Shown piece after piece: positions 1 to 10,465 of a stretch of DNA of 64,000 nucleotides. Numbering within the stretch: position 1 is the first letter of the stretch; each line of letters begins with the position of its first letter. The notes under the pieces are model-generated. The model was not told where the DNA came from, did not search any database, and was given only the letters and a program-made list of their open reading frames with translations. The position numbers and the translations under genes were made by a program. The DNA comes from Lentinus brumalis (lineage: Eukaryota > Basidiomycota > Agaricomycetes > Polyporales > Polyporaceae). The stretch covers positions 3,658,001 through 3,722,000 of the forward strand of contig MARA01000001.1 of assembly GCA_001792895.1 (NCBI GenBank), in the 5' to 3' direction.

Positions 1-760
1 CTCTCATTTCGATGGTCCTCCTCCAGAAGATCATGAGTTCTGCGCGATCCATTTTGCTTGGTACAGCCGTTACACAGCGAAGGTATAGGCACTACTCTTC
101 TGCTGGTCAAAGGCTTATGAGCTGACAGCTCCGGTAGGGTGATGGGGCACCTACAGATGTCCATCCGCTCCGGCTGGAGAGGAAGGGCAACGCGGGTTCA
201 CACCAACCGAAGATGGTACCATATCTCTCGAAGGAGATTAAGGATAATCCGCACCTGTACGAGTCGCTCTGCAGCAGCTTCCGTCTGTTATTCGACTGGG
301 TGGAAGCCAAGGCAAGTCTCATATTTTCCAGCCATGATCTTAAACGTTGACGTACGTGAGGCAGATGAGACTCTATCTTGGAGATCTATTTGAGGGGCTG
401 ACAATTTTTGCCGACGTGCTTCCGGGTCGGACAAGTTCTCCGTGCTATCCGTTCACCAGCTTCGTGCTGAACATCAACGTGTCCACAAAGACTCACAGGG
501 ATGGGTGTGACCTGCTGGCGTGCCTTGTGATCCCCATAGGCACCTTTGTTGGCGGGGATCTCTGCCTCGTGGAGCCTGGCTTGGCCCTCCGTCTCCGTTC
601 TGGAGACGGAGTGGTCTTCCCATCCTGCAAGATCACACATTTCAATCTGCATTACACGGGCACCAGAGCCTCACTCGTATGCCACTCTGATGGTTCCGGG
701 ATGGACTGGGTCAAGAACCGGGGGGGATGGAAGCCTCACTCGTACTTTGACGCTGAATAG
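1..760 (+). CDS. TET/JBP-like 2-oxoglutarate/Fe(II) dioxygenase, 5'-partial
   Basis: Two exons can be read, 1(partial)-311 and 365-760, with stop TAG at 758-760. The first contains ...NPHLYESLCSSFRLLFDWVE, the second the catalytic core. The core has the Fe(II) pair H-x-D in THRDGCD, a glycine-rich GGDLCLVEPGLALRLRSGD strand, and the distal KITHFNLH histidine followed about ten residues on by an arginine suited to 2-oxoglutarate binding. This pattern matches the TET/JBP-like family that is greatly expanded in mushroom-forming fungi. Members are known or proposed to oxidise modified DNA bases, and many are linked to KDZ transposons. The intron 312-364 has an unusual GC donor (AAG|GCAAGT) and a GCAG acceptor. 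The start lies outside the window or in unresolved sequence before about 140. No transposase is visible beside it. The family call is good; substrate and activity are inference. Confidence 0.75.
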
Positions 761-1083
761 TTCAGCTGACGTTTCTTGAGTTTACTTCTTTCTTGCATGT
801 CTTCCACACTGGCAGAGGCCCTGGAGTGTGAATGAATTGAATCCACCCTGACTCCGACTTGGTGTGAAGTCCCTTGGGAACTATGATGGTGGGATGTGCC
901 GACACGGTCACAGCACAGGTAAGTTTTGACACCTGCCCTCTGCATGTGCCCTGTGCTGACCCCGCCTGTCCCCACGGGTTTGTACAGACACCGGTGTTCT
1001 ATATCTACCTTGCACTGTCCCGACCGCTGGTCAGAACACCGCAACTTGGAAGACCTGCTGAAGGGACCACACCCAGTGGGACC

Positions 1084-1716
1084 ATGTCTTCCTCTCGCCG
1101 ATCTGGTTCGGCCTTGGCTCCAGGCCTCCCCGTCATTGTGCCCAATGATGTTCAGCCCGACCCCGCCGCCCCAAACAATGCCCAGGAGGAGAACATTGTT
1201 GGGGCCACCCAGCCAGCTCCGGCATTGATTCCGTTACATCCCGGTCTCCCGTTGTTGCAGGTGTGTCTCCATGGTCTTTCGGATGATGGCGGCTTACTTA
1301 CCCTCACCAGCCCGACGCGCTGCTGTCCCATCAAGATGGTCATATGTTCAATCAGTCTCCGCCGCCCTTACATTCCCCGCCTCCTCATACGCCCAGCCCT
1401 GCGTTGCAGGCACTCACTCCCCGGACTCCTCTCATGTCCTTGGAGCCCCACATGCAAAAGGGTGCAGGAGATGTAATGCGCGTCGATGAAGACCACGTGC
1501 TGCCCAGTGTCTCACCCCTCACGTTGTCGACCCTAAACAATCCCCACTCACGTACTGTTGATTCAGCGGAGCTGCAGACTGAGCTCACGTTGACCACCTC
1601 CTATATCCTCTTCTACAGTGACTACACGGAGGACACCCCCATTGGGCTGAGGGGCGGCAACAATGGCGGCCGTAGTTGTCGTTTGTGTGAGGGCACATTC
1701 GGCCGCGGGGGACTCT
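1084..1716 (+). other. Low-complexity coding-like stretch of uncertain status
   Basis: An ATG at 1084 opens MSSSRRSGSALAPGLPVIVP in frame 1. Near 1315 the more natural reading moves to frame 3 (DGHMFNQSPPPLHSPPPHTP and onward, Ser/Pro/Thr-rich), which runs to a stop near 1716. The shift corresponds to one missing base, as elsewhere in the window. Composition resembles the disordered N-terminal regions of fungal regulatory proteins. It could be an upstream exon set of the Est1-like gene that starts near 2430, or a separate degraded gene. I do not recognise a domain. The stretch 1720-2160 that follows has a CT-rich tract at about 1860-1935, as seen upstream of fungal start codons. Confidence 0.25.
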
Positions 1717-2429
1717 GACCTTCACTCACCGGTGGGGAATTAAGCTACAAGTCAATCAGAATACTTTTACAATGACCGTCTGTTCTCCTGTGGCGTGCTT
1801 ATGACAAGGCGCCATGTATCGGAATGTGTAGGAATATTTTATGACACATGTGATCGTGTTTCCGGCCCTTCCGCCTCCCTCATCCCCTCCCCTCATCACT
1901 CCGACTCCTTCTTTTTTTGTTCGCCTTCTCAAAACCCTGGTCTCTTATGCAGAGAGCATCCATCATGTGTGGCCTTGTCATCATGTATGAATGAAGGCGT
2001 GGAGGAAACTACTAGCACGTCCAGATGGAGAGGTTCTGATCGTGGCACTGAGTGTTCGTTCTCCTGGGTTCTCCCTCATGTTGCCCCTCTCATGCCATAG
2101 AAACCCCTCCAGAACCCCTGGACTCTCACCCACCCTCACAAGTTCTTGTCCTTCATGTCCTCTTCAAATTGCACGTCTCATGCAATCGGGGACCCTCCAG
2201 TACCGCTGCACCTCGCGAGCCGCCGGAGCCGCCGGAGCGACCCTCACAACCCTCAACATCTTCACCCCAACCATTGACCGCGCGACCATCGTCGCCGCGA
2301 AGACTGCACGCACCACCCATCTTGAATCCCAATATTGTAGTCTCAGAGGCGTCACCATCGCAGGTGGAAGCCCACCCGGACCAGTTCTCGTGCCGCCTGA
2401 AGATCTCTCCCAACTCCCCCGGACTGCAC

Positions 2430-5400
2430 ATGCACGGCCTGGTGCGAATGGAAGTCCCGGTAAGCTCTACAATCCAAACACGGATCCCATCCGAAGACCC
2501 GTTATCACCTCCGAACCCGACACAATGTCGGAAGGTGCCTCAAGTTCGCAGTCGCCCAGGGCGATGCCAGCCCCGCATTCTGCAGCCCGCACACCCTCCT
2601 CGCGGTGGGGCCGTATCCCATCGGCAACTCTTCGATCCTCGCAAGCATGATGCCGTTCTTTTCTCCTCCCAGAACCGCCACCATGGAGGCACCAGCTCCC
2701 TGGTCAACTCTCCGAGCAACGGACGCCCGACGCCTACACCCAAGTCCTCTGGCGACTGGGTCTCGGCCTCCTCCACATCTTCCGCCTCCTACGCACACAG
2801 CACTATCTCATCTAGCTTCACCCTTTCATCCGCCACCGACTCCTCCTCTGCATCTTCCGCTCTCTTCGACTCTTCAAACCCCGCGGGCCGGCGGTCGGAG
2901 GACAGCGCCTCCAGCACCAACGCCTTCTCGCGCAAGCTGAAAGAGGTGTACCGTACGATCAGCAGCCTTGAGACCCGACTCTTGGGAAGCGACCGCGACC
3001 GCGGACGCGCCGATGATATCGAGCGCAGCGCTCAGAGGGTAGGCGTGCTCATCAAGGGCCGGCCTGGTAGTTCTGGCACGTCGAAGGACTCAGCGACAGA
3101 GGAGAGCGAGTCTGAGCGATGGCGAAAGCTCGTCCTGGAGCACCAGTTGTATGTCTTATATTCGCTATCCACCATTCGTCGCTGACATCTATCTTCAGAC
3201 TTGCTGAGAGCATTCGCGAGATGCTTATGCTCACATTAGCGCCTACAGTACCAGCGTCGCTGAAGAACATTCCCCAGAAATACAACCTCATCATGCGCCT
3301 CTGGTCGCATGCATTCTACCACTTGCTCGAGTGTCTCAGGCATGCTGCTCGACCATCCACAAACGGCTCTCCAGTTGCTTTGGAATATCTGCAGGTAAGC
3401 GCGTAGCGATCTCCCCACGTTCACACATACTGACAGACCCCTAGCAATTTCTCAATTATGCTTATGTATTCTACGGCGGGCTCATCGAGGAACGCAACTT
3501 CTCACAATATCGCGGAGCGTTCCTGGAAGCACTCGGCGATCTCGCCCGATATTGGATGGCGGTCAGCGCGTTGATTGAGGGAACTCACACCTCGGGCAAC
3601 ACGCTCACGACCCTCGCGGTGGCGAAGAACAACCTGCTCGCATCCAACAACACCCCTCGTGCCTCTTCCCCCAATCCCCCTGCCACCGACTTCCCATCAC
3701 AAGCCGTATCGCCAGCTCAGATTGACGACAGTCCACAGTCCTCGCAAGCCGAGATGCCTATGGGTGCGGATGCCATAGCGGGCGCTGCCACTCCTCATAT
3801 ACCTAATATCCCTTCCGTCGGCCAGGAGGCTGCCCGCCTCATGGAGCTTGACTCGGATAAGGAGCGTTGGCGACAGGTCGCGAAGGACTGGTTTGCGCGC
3901 GGGCTTGCGATCACGCCGAATTCCGGCAAGCTGCAGCACCATCTGGGCCTGCTGTGCCGCGACAAGGACGGCGCAGACGAGGACCTGCGCGGCGTCTACC
4001 ACTTCGTGAAGAGGTATGTGTATTTTTGAATTGGGGGATGAAATTGTACTGATGCTTCGGATCGCAGCATGATAGCGCTGCACCCGTTCACTACTGCGAG
4101 GGAGTCTATCCTCGGTATGTGGTCACAACAAGCGCAGGCCCGCCGACAGGTACCCGAGGCTCGCCTCACCGACCTCTTCGTGTGCCTCCACGGCATGCTT
4201 TTCACGAACATCCAACTGGACGACTTCAAGCCCGTACTTGCTCGCTTCCAGGAGAAGTTGCAGATTGGTGGTAGGTCTCATCATCATCGTCAGTCTCCCA
4301 TCCTCTGACATCCTTTTGCAGAAGGCGAGCAGGTCGAGGAGCGAGAGTGGGTTATGATGGCCCTCATCAACATCGGCTCGCTACTCGAGTATGGCCGCCC
4401 CACCGCGGTGCTGCGTCGCATCGCGGGGATCGAGACGCGCAGTCAGGGTGCCCCCAATCTCAGCCCCACTCTCCCTACTGGTGTCACCGCCGGCAAGATC
4501 AAGGTCCTGATGGCGAAGCGCCTCGACGGCGACAACTCGAAGATGGAGGTCGACGACGAGGATGTCGACATCGACAGGACCGCCTCCGATGCCGCTTCCC
4601 CGATCTCGCAGGGCCCCAAGCTTCCGCAGGCGCTCCACCTCGCAATGCAGCTCACCTTCATGATGCTGTCTCACACACTCCGTCATCCCTTCCGCCGGCC
4701 GAGCGAGTATGCGGCGCCCACGCTCAACCCGTACAACACCGTGATTCTCACCTTCCTCGCCACCGTCCTCCGTGAGCCCTCCGCACGTTTGGCACTAGAG
4801 CCGGCGATCCCATGGGAAGAGCTGGCGACCTTCCTCACGAACATTCCTCGTCGCGACATCCTTCGGGAGCACCAGAAGGTCGGCGCGGAGAGCGGCCTCC
4901 TGCTCACCGGCGGCTGCAAGCCTCTTCCCGAGGACTGGTGTATTCGCGGCATGGGGTGGGGTGGGAAGAAGCTGTTCGAACGCGGCTTCTGGAACAAGGA
5001 CGCGGACGCGGTGGGCGAGGAGCGGAACATCGAAGTCGAGGTGCTCGATCGTGTCGAGGTGCCCGAGCAGGCCATGGACGGGGTCATCGAAGACGAGGTC
5101 GACGAGCGCGAGGCGTCCAGCGAACACTCGCCTGAGAAACAACGCTGGGTGCGGCTCACACGTGCAGGCCTGCGGATCGCACGCGATGTGCATGGCTTCC
5201 AGTTCTCGCCTTCACCCCAAGATGGTTGTCCGTGCTGGCATGTTGAGGATGTTATCGACATATCTCTTCACCTTGGTATGTGGTCACCACAAGTGCTGGC
5301 CCACTGGCCGATGCCCGAGGCTCATTCTCTGACAGTTGTTTTGCAGATAGGTCGAGGAGCAAGAGTGAGTTTCTATGGCCCTCATCGTCGCCATTTCTCA

Positions 5401-5583
5401 AGTAAAGCCCCAGGGCCATACAAGCCTGAGGCAACCAAAGGAACCCTTGTGCACGTCTGTCTCTGCTCCGTGCATCCCAATGAACTCTTCAAGCGAGGCC
5501 TACATTTGCGTGCAGTTCAGCTCGACATTCATATAGAAGAGCCCCCACTTCATTTTCTTGAAATGCCGTGCGTGATCCCCTAA
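2430..5583 (+). CDS. Est1/SMG7-like telomerase-activating/NMD protein with rearranged C-terminus
   Basis: The predicted protein carries a Ser/Thr/Pro-rich N-terminus (SSGDWVSASSTSSASYAHS), then a TPR-like Est1/14-3-3 region. That region includes QFLNYAYVFYGGLIEERN and the family hallmark GKLQHHLGLLCRDKDGADED...YHFVKSMIALHPFTTARES, followed by the Est1 DNA/RNA-binding region (NIGSLLEYG...DWCIRGMGWGGKKLFERGFW). Introns are visible near 3145-3199, 3396-3444, 4013-4067 and 4271-4320, all short GT-AG. Est1/SMG5-7 proteins act in telomere maintenance or nonsense-mediated decay through phosphopeptide and RNA binding. The first in-frame ATG is at 2430, but the open frame extends upstream to about 2052, so a 5' exon may be missing. 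After the motif VRLTRAGLRIARDVHGFQFS the family resemblance stops, and the last 115 codons or so derive partly from a duplicated upstream segment. A PIN domain is not seen. Confidence 0.75.
5276..5400 (+). repeat. Degenerate internal duplicate of Est1-like exon segments
   Basis: The stretch beginning GGTATGTGGTCACCACAAG matches 4114 onward (GGTATGTGGTCACAACAAG), through ATGCCCGAGGCTCATTCTCTGAC. It then jumps to a copy of the intron acceptor and following exon at about 4305-4375 (TTTTGCAG...GGTCGAGGAGC...ATGGCCCTCATC). The piece therefore copies two parts of the same gene with the middle (about 4165-4300) deleted, and it lies inside the open frame near the 3' end. Substitutions and small gaps show it is not very recent. 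Confidence 0.7.
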
Positions 5584-6162
5584 GTTTCCCTCATCAAATA
5601 TGGTACTACAGTATGCAAACCGCCAATGAGGTATCCGAAAAACTTCGGAGAGCGGGATACCTCCTGCAACATATACTGCTAGATTGGTTTTCATGTATGC
5701 TCTCGTCATGTATCGTCAGAATGGACTGAAGTATCTCATAAAATCTACACTCTCCCGACCACATTGTGTGCGTACTTCGCTGATTTAAAGTTCATTTGCC
5801 AGCCGACGCCCATCAAAATCCCAGGAATACCCCGTCGACGGTCTTTACTGTCGCGCATATTGATGGAAGTGGCTTCAGCAATTTTCAACTTCGACCACGA
5901 CGACGACAATATCCACCGCATCCAGTTCCTAGCCTTCCCCTGCCACTATAATATTGATCTACTCTCTTGCTTGTATCGACGGCTCTCCCAGAAAATACTC
6001 TTCTCCCTTTCTCGCTTTCTTGTTCCGCTGTTTCTTGCTTTCTTGACGTGTGCTAGGGCACTCTTTGGTTTGTTTAGTATGTTTCCATCTTCCAAAGGAG
6101 ACATCTGAACGCTGATATAACTCCACCTTACCGCAGCTTCCTCATAGTATCTCCGCGGGATC
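5584..6162. other. Intergenic, no supported gene
   Basis: The stretch between the Est1-like stop and the next start holds only short unsupported frames. A pyrimidine-rich tract at about 5985-6060 probably belongs to the promoter or leader of the gene starting at 6163. Confidence 0.4.
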
Positions 6163-9100
6163 ATGGCTTATGTCGGCACATTTCGTGCTCGGGGGGATGC
6201 CGATGACACGTTGGAGTACATTGATATCCATGCCGACGACGCTCTCAATGATGAATCATTGGAGGAAGAACCTCAAGCATCCCGCAATCCCTCAAGGGTG
6301 CCTACTGGTGCTAGGGGAGCCCCGGGTAGCCACGCAACTTTGGCTGGAGCTGTAGGAAGGGGCCGAGGTGCCGGAGTCGGGCGGGGTATCGGTTTGGGGG
6401 CTTCTATGCGACCAGCAATTGCCGCTGCAGGTCCTGTCCATGCATCCGCCGCCCCCACTGGCGCAGCCCGTCATTCCTCTGGTCATGCTGGCGCAGCTCG
6501 TCAAGCAACACAAGGACATCGCTTGGGTGAACCGCCCCAAGCACCCGGCACCCCTCCACGCGCTACCAAGCCGAAGAAGTCTGCCCCGCCCCAAAAGGAT
6601 GTTCCTCCTCCTCCGGGTGGTTGGCCACCTCCGCCCCCTGAAGGTTGGGCAAACAATCCTCGTCGCCGTACCCCCGCGTTTTTTCTGCACTGCAAGATCC
6701 CGCGCACGGCGCCCCTCAGTCTGGCCTTCAACCTGGAGGCGTATCTGCCCCTGGCCATCCGGCGTCCATCTATCCGGGAGGCTATGGGGGCATGCCCTCC
6801 AGGATGGGGTATAGTCACGGTGCTCCGTCCGGTCCAGGTTCGGACCTGTTGGCGGTATGTTGTCCTCATGCCCCATCGATACTATTGGCTTACCGTTTTC
6901 TTCATAGATGTTGAACCATGCCAACAGCAGGATCGCCTTCCTGGAGCAACAAGTTGCAGAGGCAGAGGAGACTATTGTGCAGTATGAGAAGAAGGTGGCT
7001 GAGCTCGAGGCGGTGAAGACGAAGAAGAAGCGTGGAGGGCGGAAGAAGCGGAACAAAAACCCCAACAAACCTGGGGACGCATCAGAGTCGTCGGACGAAG
7101 ATCAATCTGATGACGCCAACCAGCCCAAGGAGCTCACCGGCAAGAAGAAGGAAGTCAAGCGTTGCGCTAGGGCATATACGCTCAACAACTATCCGTGGCC
7201 CAATACCGCCGCCATGATGTATCCCTACTGCCCTGATATCGACCCTCTTGACCCACTGCAGCGCTACGGGGGAACGCTCAGCCATGTCCCCATTGTCGAG
7301 GCTCTTGCTGCCGACTTGTATAAGTTCTTTCCCAAGCACGTGCTCCGGCATATCACGGATGACTGGACGCAAAAATTGGTTCGTTCTCCTCTATGTCCTT
7401 TGAATCATGCTTACGTGCCCTGTCTTAGATCAAGAAAACCCAGAACCAGTTCAAATCTCATTTGCTGGAGAAGGTCCGAACGTCGGCTCACATCATCTTT
7501 CGCCACATCAAAGATTTTGAGGAGAACATCAAATACTATCGCGGTGTCGACAGGTACCCACCCATTGTCTTCCTCACAGGTTTCGTCGACCGAAAGCGGT
7601 ATCTATTTTGCGATCCATCCTTGGATAAGGTATGGCACGTACGTGATCGTCCTCTGAATATTCATTGAAACCCCTGCGCAGACTCTACGTATCATGTGCC
7701 ATGGCCGCACAGCTCTTGTGGACGGTCATGTTGTGCGAGACAACACCAACAGTGCAAAGTGGCGGCTGACGCATACAACATACAACATGATAGCTTACGC
7801 GGCTGTTGTGGTAAGTTGTCGGAGCTTCTTGCCCAAGTGGAAAGCTAAGTCCACTATCAGGTCCTCTACTTGGTGTCTGGCAAGTCCGCCTTCATTCGTG
7901 GTGACTGGGAAGATACCTACCAGGAGTACTACAGGAAGCTTCTGGATTCCCAGCACTCTCGTGGCACGACCGAGCTACTGGAGCGGTTGAATGACTACAT
8001 CTTTGGAGCCAACGCCAAGGTCTCGCTGAAGGATCTCAAGGACCCCGTCCGCGACCATGGCTGGGCTCGCCTTCGAGATGACGACTCCGATGAGGAGGAG
8101 CATCAGGCCCGGTTGTCAACGGCTCGGGCTTCTCGCCGCCATGGGTCCAGTCCTCTTGCGGCACATGAGCAGAGCTATGACCCTGTACGCCAGGTTCTCT
8201 TCCGGGAAGAGCTGGACTCCATGCGCCAGCAGGACTCCTTCCTCCAAGACGGGCAGGTCTTTCAAGATAATCATGACATTGCGCCCCAGGACCCCATCTC
8301 TTTGACAGACTCCGATGACGAGGATGGCTTCATCGTCCACAATGGCACTCCACGCCTTGTTCTCAGTCACAATGACACCCAGGCAGCTGCAGATTGGCCG
8401 CATGAAGATGACTACTACCCAGTCGGTCTAGCTCTCCATGAGAGCCCAATCTTGGACAAGAACGGTCGTTTCCGTGTCCGCTTTGCAGAGACACCAGGGA
8501 ACGAGACTGATGCCGGCCACCAAGGCGATCAGGAGCAGGCCGACAATCCAGGAGCGACTAGCGGTGAGGATAGAGGGGCGGAGACGGATTCTGAAGAAGA
8601 TGAAGTACCTGCGATATGGCCGCACGCAGTGATATCGTCGACCAATGCTCATGTCGCTCGGCTGTCTGCCAACGCACCCCCCCAGACCTCCAACGCTCCG
8701 TCCTTCTCCGATGCTCTCTCATTTGCCACACCTCAGGCATGCTCCACACCGGCAGCGTTCATCAACTTTGGTCCCTCTGACTTCGTCCCTGGCGAACCTT
8801 CCCCCTTCGCACCTTTGAGGGACACTGCAGCGCAGTCGACAAGGCCCCCTTCCAAAGCTAAACCGTCTAAGTCTGCAGCAGCTGCAGGGAAAAGGCCTTC
8901 CGCAAAGTCAGCGGCTACGAAGCAGGCCTCCCCCGCCAAGGCTCCCAAGTCAACTACTGGGGCAGCAGCTAGGCGGTCCACATATACTGCTCCCAAGCAG
9001 GCTGCTCTGCCCAACTCCCCGTTCCTCCTCCCCAGCACGCCCAGAAGACGAACGGCGGCACAGTCTGCCCGCTCTCAAGCTGCTCAACAGGCTCAGGCGC

Positions 9101-9885
9101 ATCAAGCTTCGCTTTGTCAGATTGAGGAGACACCTAGAGTTGCCTTGCAAACACGGGCACCCACCGCTCCCGCGCCCCAGCCTGCTGCTACTCCCTCTCC
9201 CCTGGCCGCCGCTGTGCCCCCTCTCGCTCCCGCGCACGCTCCTGTGTCCCCGCCTGCTCCTGCTCATGCACCCGCTCCTGCTCCTGTGCCCGCGCATGCT
9301 CCTGCTCCTGTGCTTGTGCCCGCGCGCGCTCCTGCTCCTGTGCCTGTGCCCGCGCGCGCTCCTGTGCCCCCGCCTGCTCCCGCTCGTGCGCCCGCTCCTG
9401 TTCGTGCGCCCGCTCCCACTCCTGCGCCCGCGCCTGCTCCTGCGCCCGCGCCTGCTCCTGCTCCTGGACAGAAACCGAAACCCAGACCCCGACCCAAGGC
9501 GAAGGATCTAGCGATGACAGAGGCAACGGGCCCTTCCAAGAGTGCCCCGGAGACCACTTCTGGCACACCATCATGCCCGGGAAGTGTTGTCATCTCAGCA
9601 ACCTCGCCAACGGGGAGGGTTGAGATATCTGCCCGGTCCAACTCGAACGGTGCGGCAGCATCAGGGTCATCAACCATGGGGGAGGTTGCGGTGTCAGCCT
9701 CTGGGTCGGGTAATGTTGTGGCATCGGTTGGGGCATCCATCGTCCAGGACGGCCTCAGCGAGCCCCGGGCAGAAGCCTTTGCAGAGGTCTCCCAGGTTGG
9801 AAATGGGAAGCCGCCAAAAAGGAAGGCAGCATCCAGGCCCCCTGCACCCACTCGCATTTTGCGCAATCGAGGTCCACCTTCATAA
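6163..9885 (+). CDS. Unrecognised basidiomycete protein with coiled coil and Pro-Ala repeats
   Basis: The N-terminus is Gly/Ala/Pro-rich ([32 protein letters not shown]). A coiled coil follows ([20 protein letters not shown]), then a Lys-rich NLS-like run ([15 protein letters not shown]). A globular region of about 280 residues comes next ([20 protein letters not shown] ... [10 protein letters not shown] ... [20 protein letters not shown]), and the rest is a long acidic and low-complexity tail with Pro-Ala repeats ending [19 protein letters not shown]. Introns 6855-6907, 7379-7429, 7630-7681 and 7811-7860 join cleanly. A one-base shift is needed in C5 at 6671-6675. The globular part resembles, only in outline, basidiomycete families of unknown function that are multicopy and sometimes transposon-linked. 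The composition suggests a nuclear, DNA- or RNA-associated protein. No function can be assigned. Confidence 0.6.
9180..9474 (+). repeat. Coding Pro-Ala minisatellite (PAPA-type repeat)
   Basis: Inside the preceding gene the sequence is built from GCTCCTGCTCCTGTGCC- and GTGCCCGCGC-like modules, giving (P-A-P/H-A/V)n for about 95 residues. Two near-identical blocks of about 42 bp are visible at roughly 9292-9375. The antisense strand is equally open and codes Gly-Ala repeats, which is a mirror artefact of the repeat. Confidence 0.85.
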
Positions 9886-10121
9886 TTATCGCAGAGTTGC
9901 TCTTTCTTGTCTCTGAATAAGGCTCTCAAGGAGTATCTGTGTACATTCCTCTTGCAGTCACGGCACGCTCTCCCCCACTACACCATCGGTATCCTCAGTT
10001 TCTGAACTATCATCCATGATCCATGACTGCATAACAATCTTGATACAATTCCTGTACTTCGCATGGTGTACAAAGACCGAACTAAGATGTGGTGCTACGC
10101 CGCCGTCCCTCTGACCCCCTT

Positions 10122-10197
10122 GACAGATTAGATCCTGAAGGACAGATTAGATCCTGAAGGTCAGATTAGATCTTGAAGGACAGATTAGATCCTGAAG
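10122..10197. repeat. Four tandem copies of a 19-bp unit
   Basis: The unit GACAGATTAGATCCTGAAG occurs at 10122-10140, 10141-10159, 10160-10178 and 10179-10197. Copies 1, 2 and 4 are identical; copy 3 differs at two bases. Related words (ATCAGATCAAGAT, CCAGATCTTATCTAGAT) and a 16-bp palindrome TCTGGATGCATCCAGA at about 10334-10349 follow. The array lies upstream of the fucosyltransferase-like gene. Confidence 0.95.
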
Positions 10198-10465
10198 GGC
10201 TCTTATCAGATCAAGATGGAGGCGCCCAATTATCAGGAGATGGGTGTGTGCATCCAGATCTTATCTAGATGCAAAGGCGGTGCCTGTGATCCAATTAGGA
10301 AGCGGCCCGGTTTGGCGCGCCTCCAGAAAGCTTCTGGATGCATCCAGAACCAGGTTTCAAAAGTGGGACATGTCGGGCGGACGCGGTATGACCTCCTTCC
10401 GAGCTCGTCTTCCTCCCGGTCAGGTTCGCCGAAAGGCCCGCACGGCACCTGGAAATCCTGCTGCC

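Noticed and set aside
9264..9929. Gly-Ala repeat protein on the minus strand
   Set aside because: It is the mirror of the Pro-Ala minisatellite of the plus-strand gene, with no independent start context or motif.
10122..10197. CRISPR-like array
   Set aside because: The units are directly adjacent without spacers in a eukaryotic genome.
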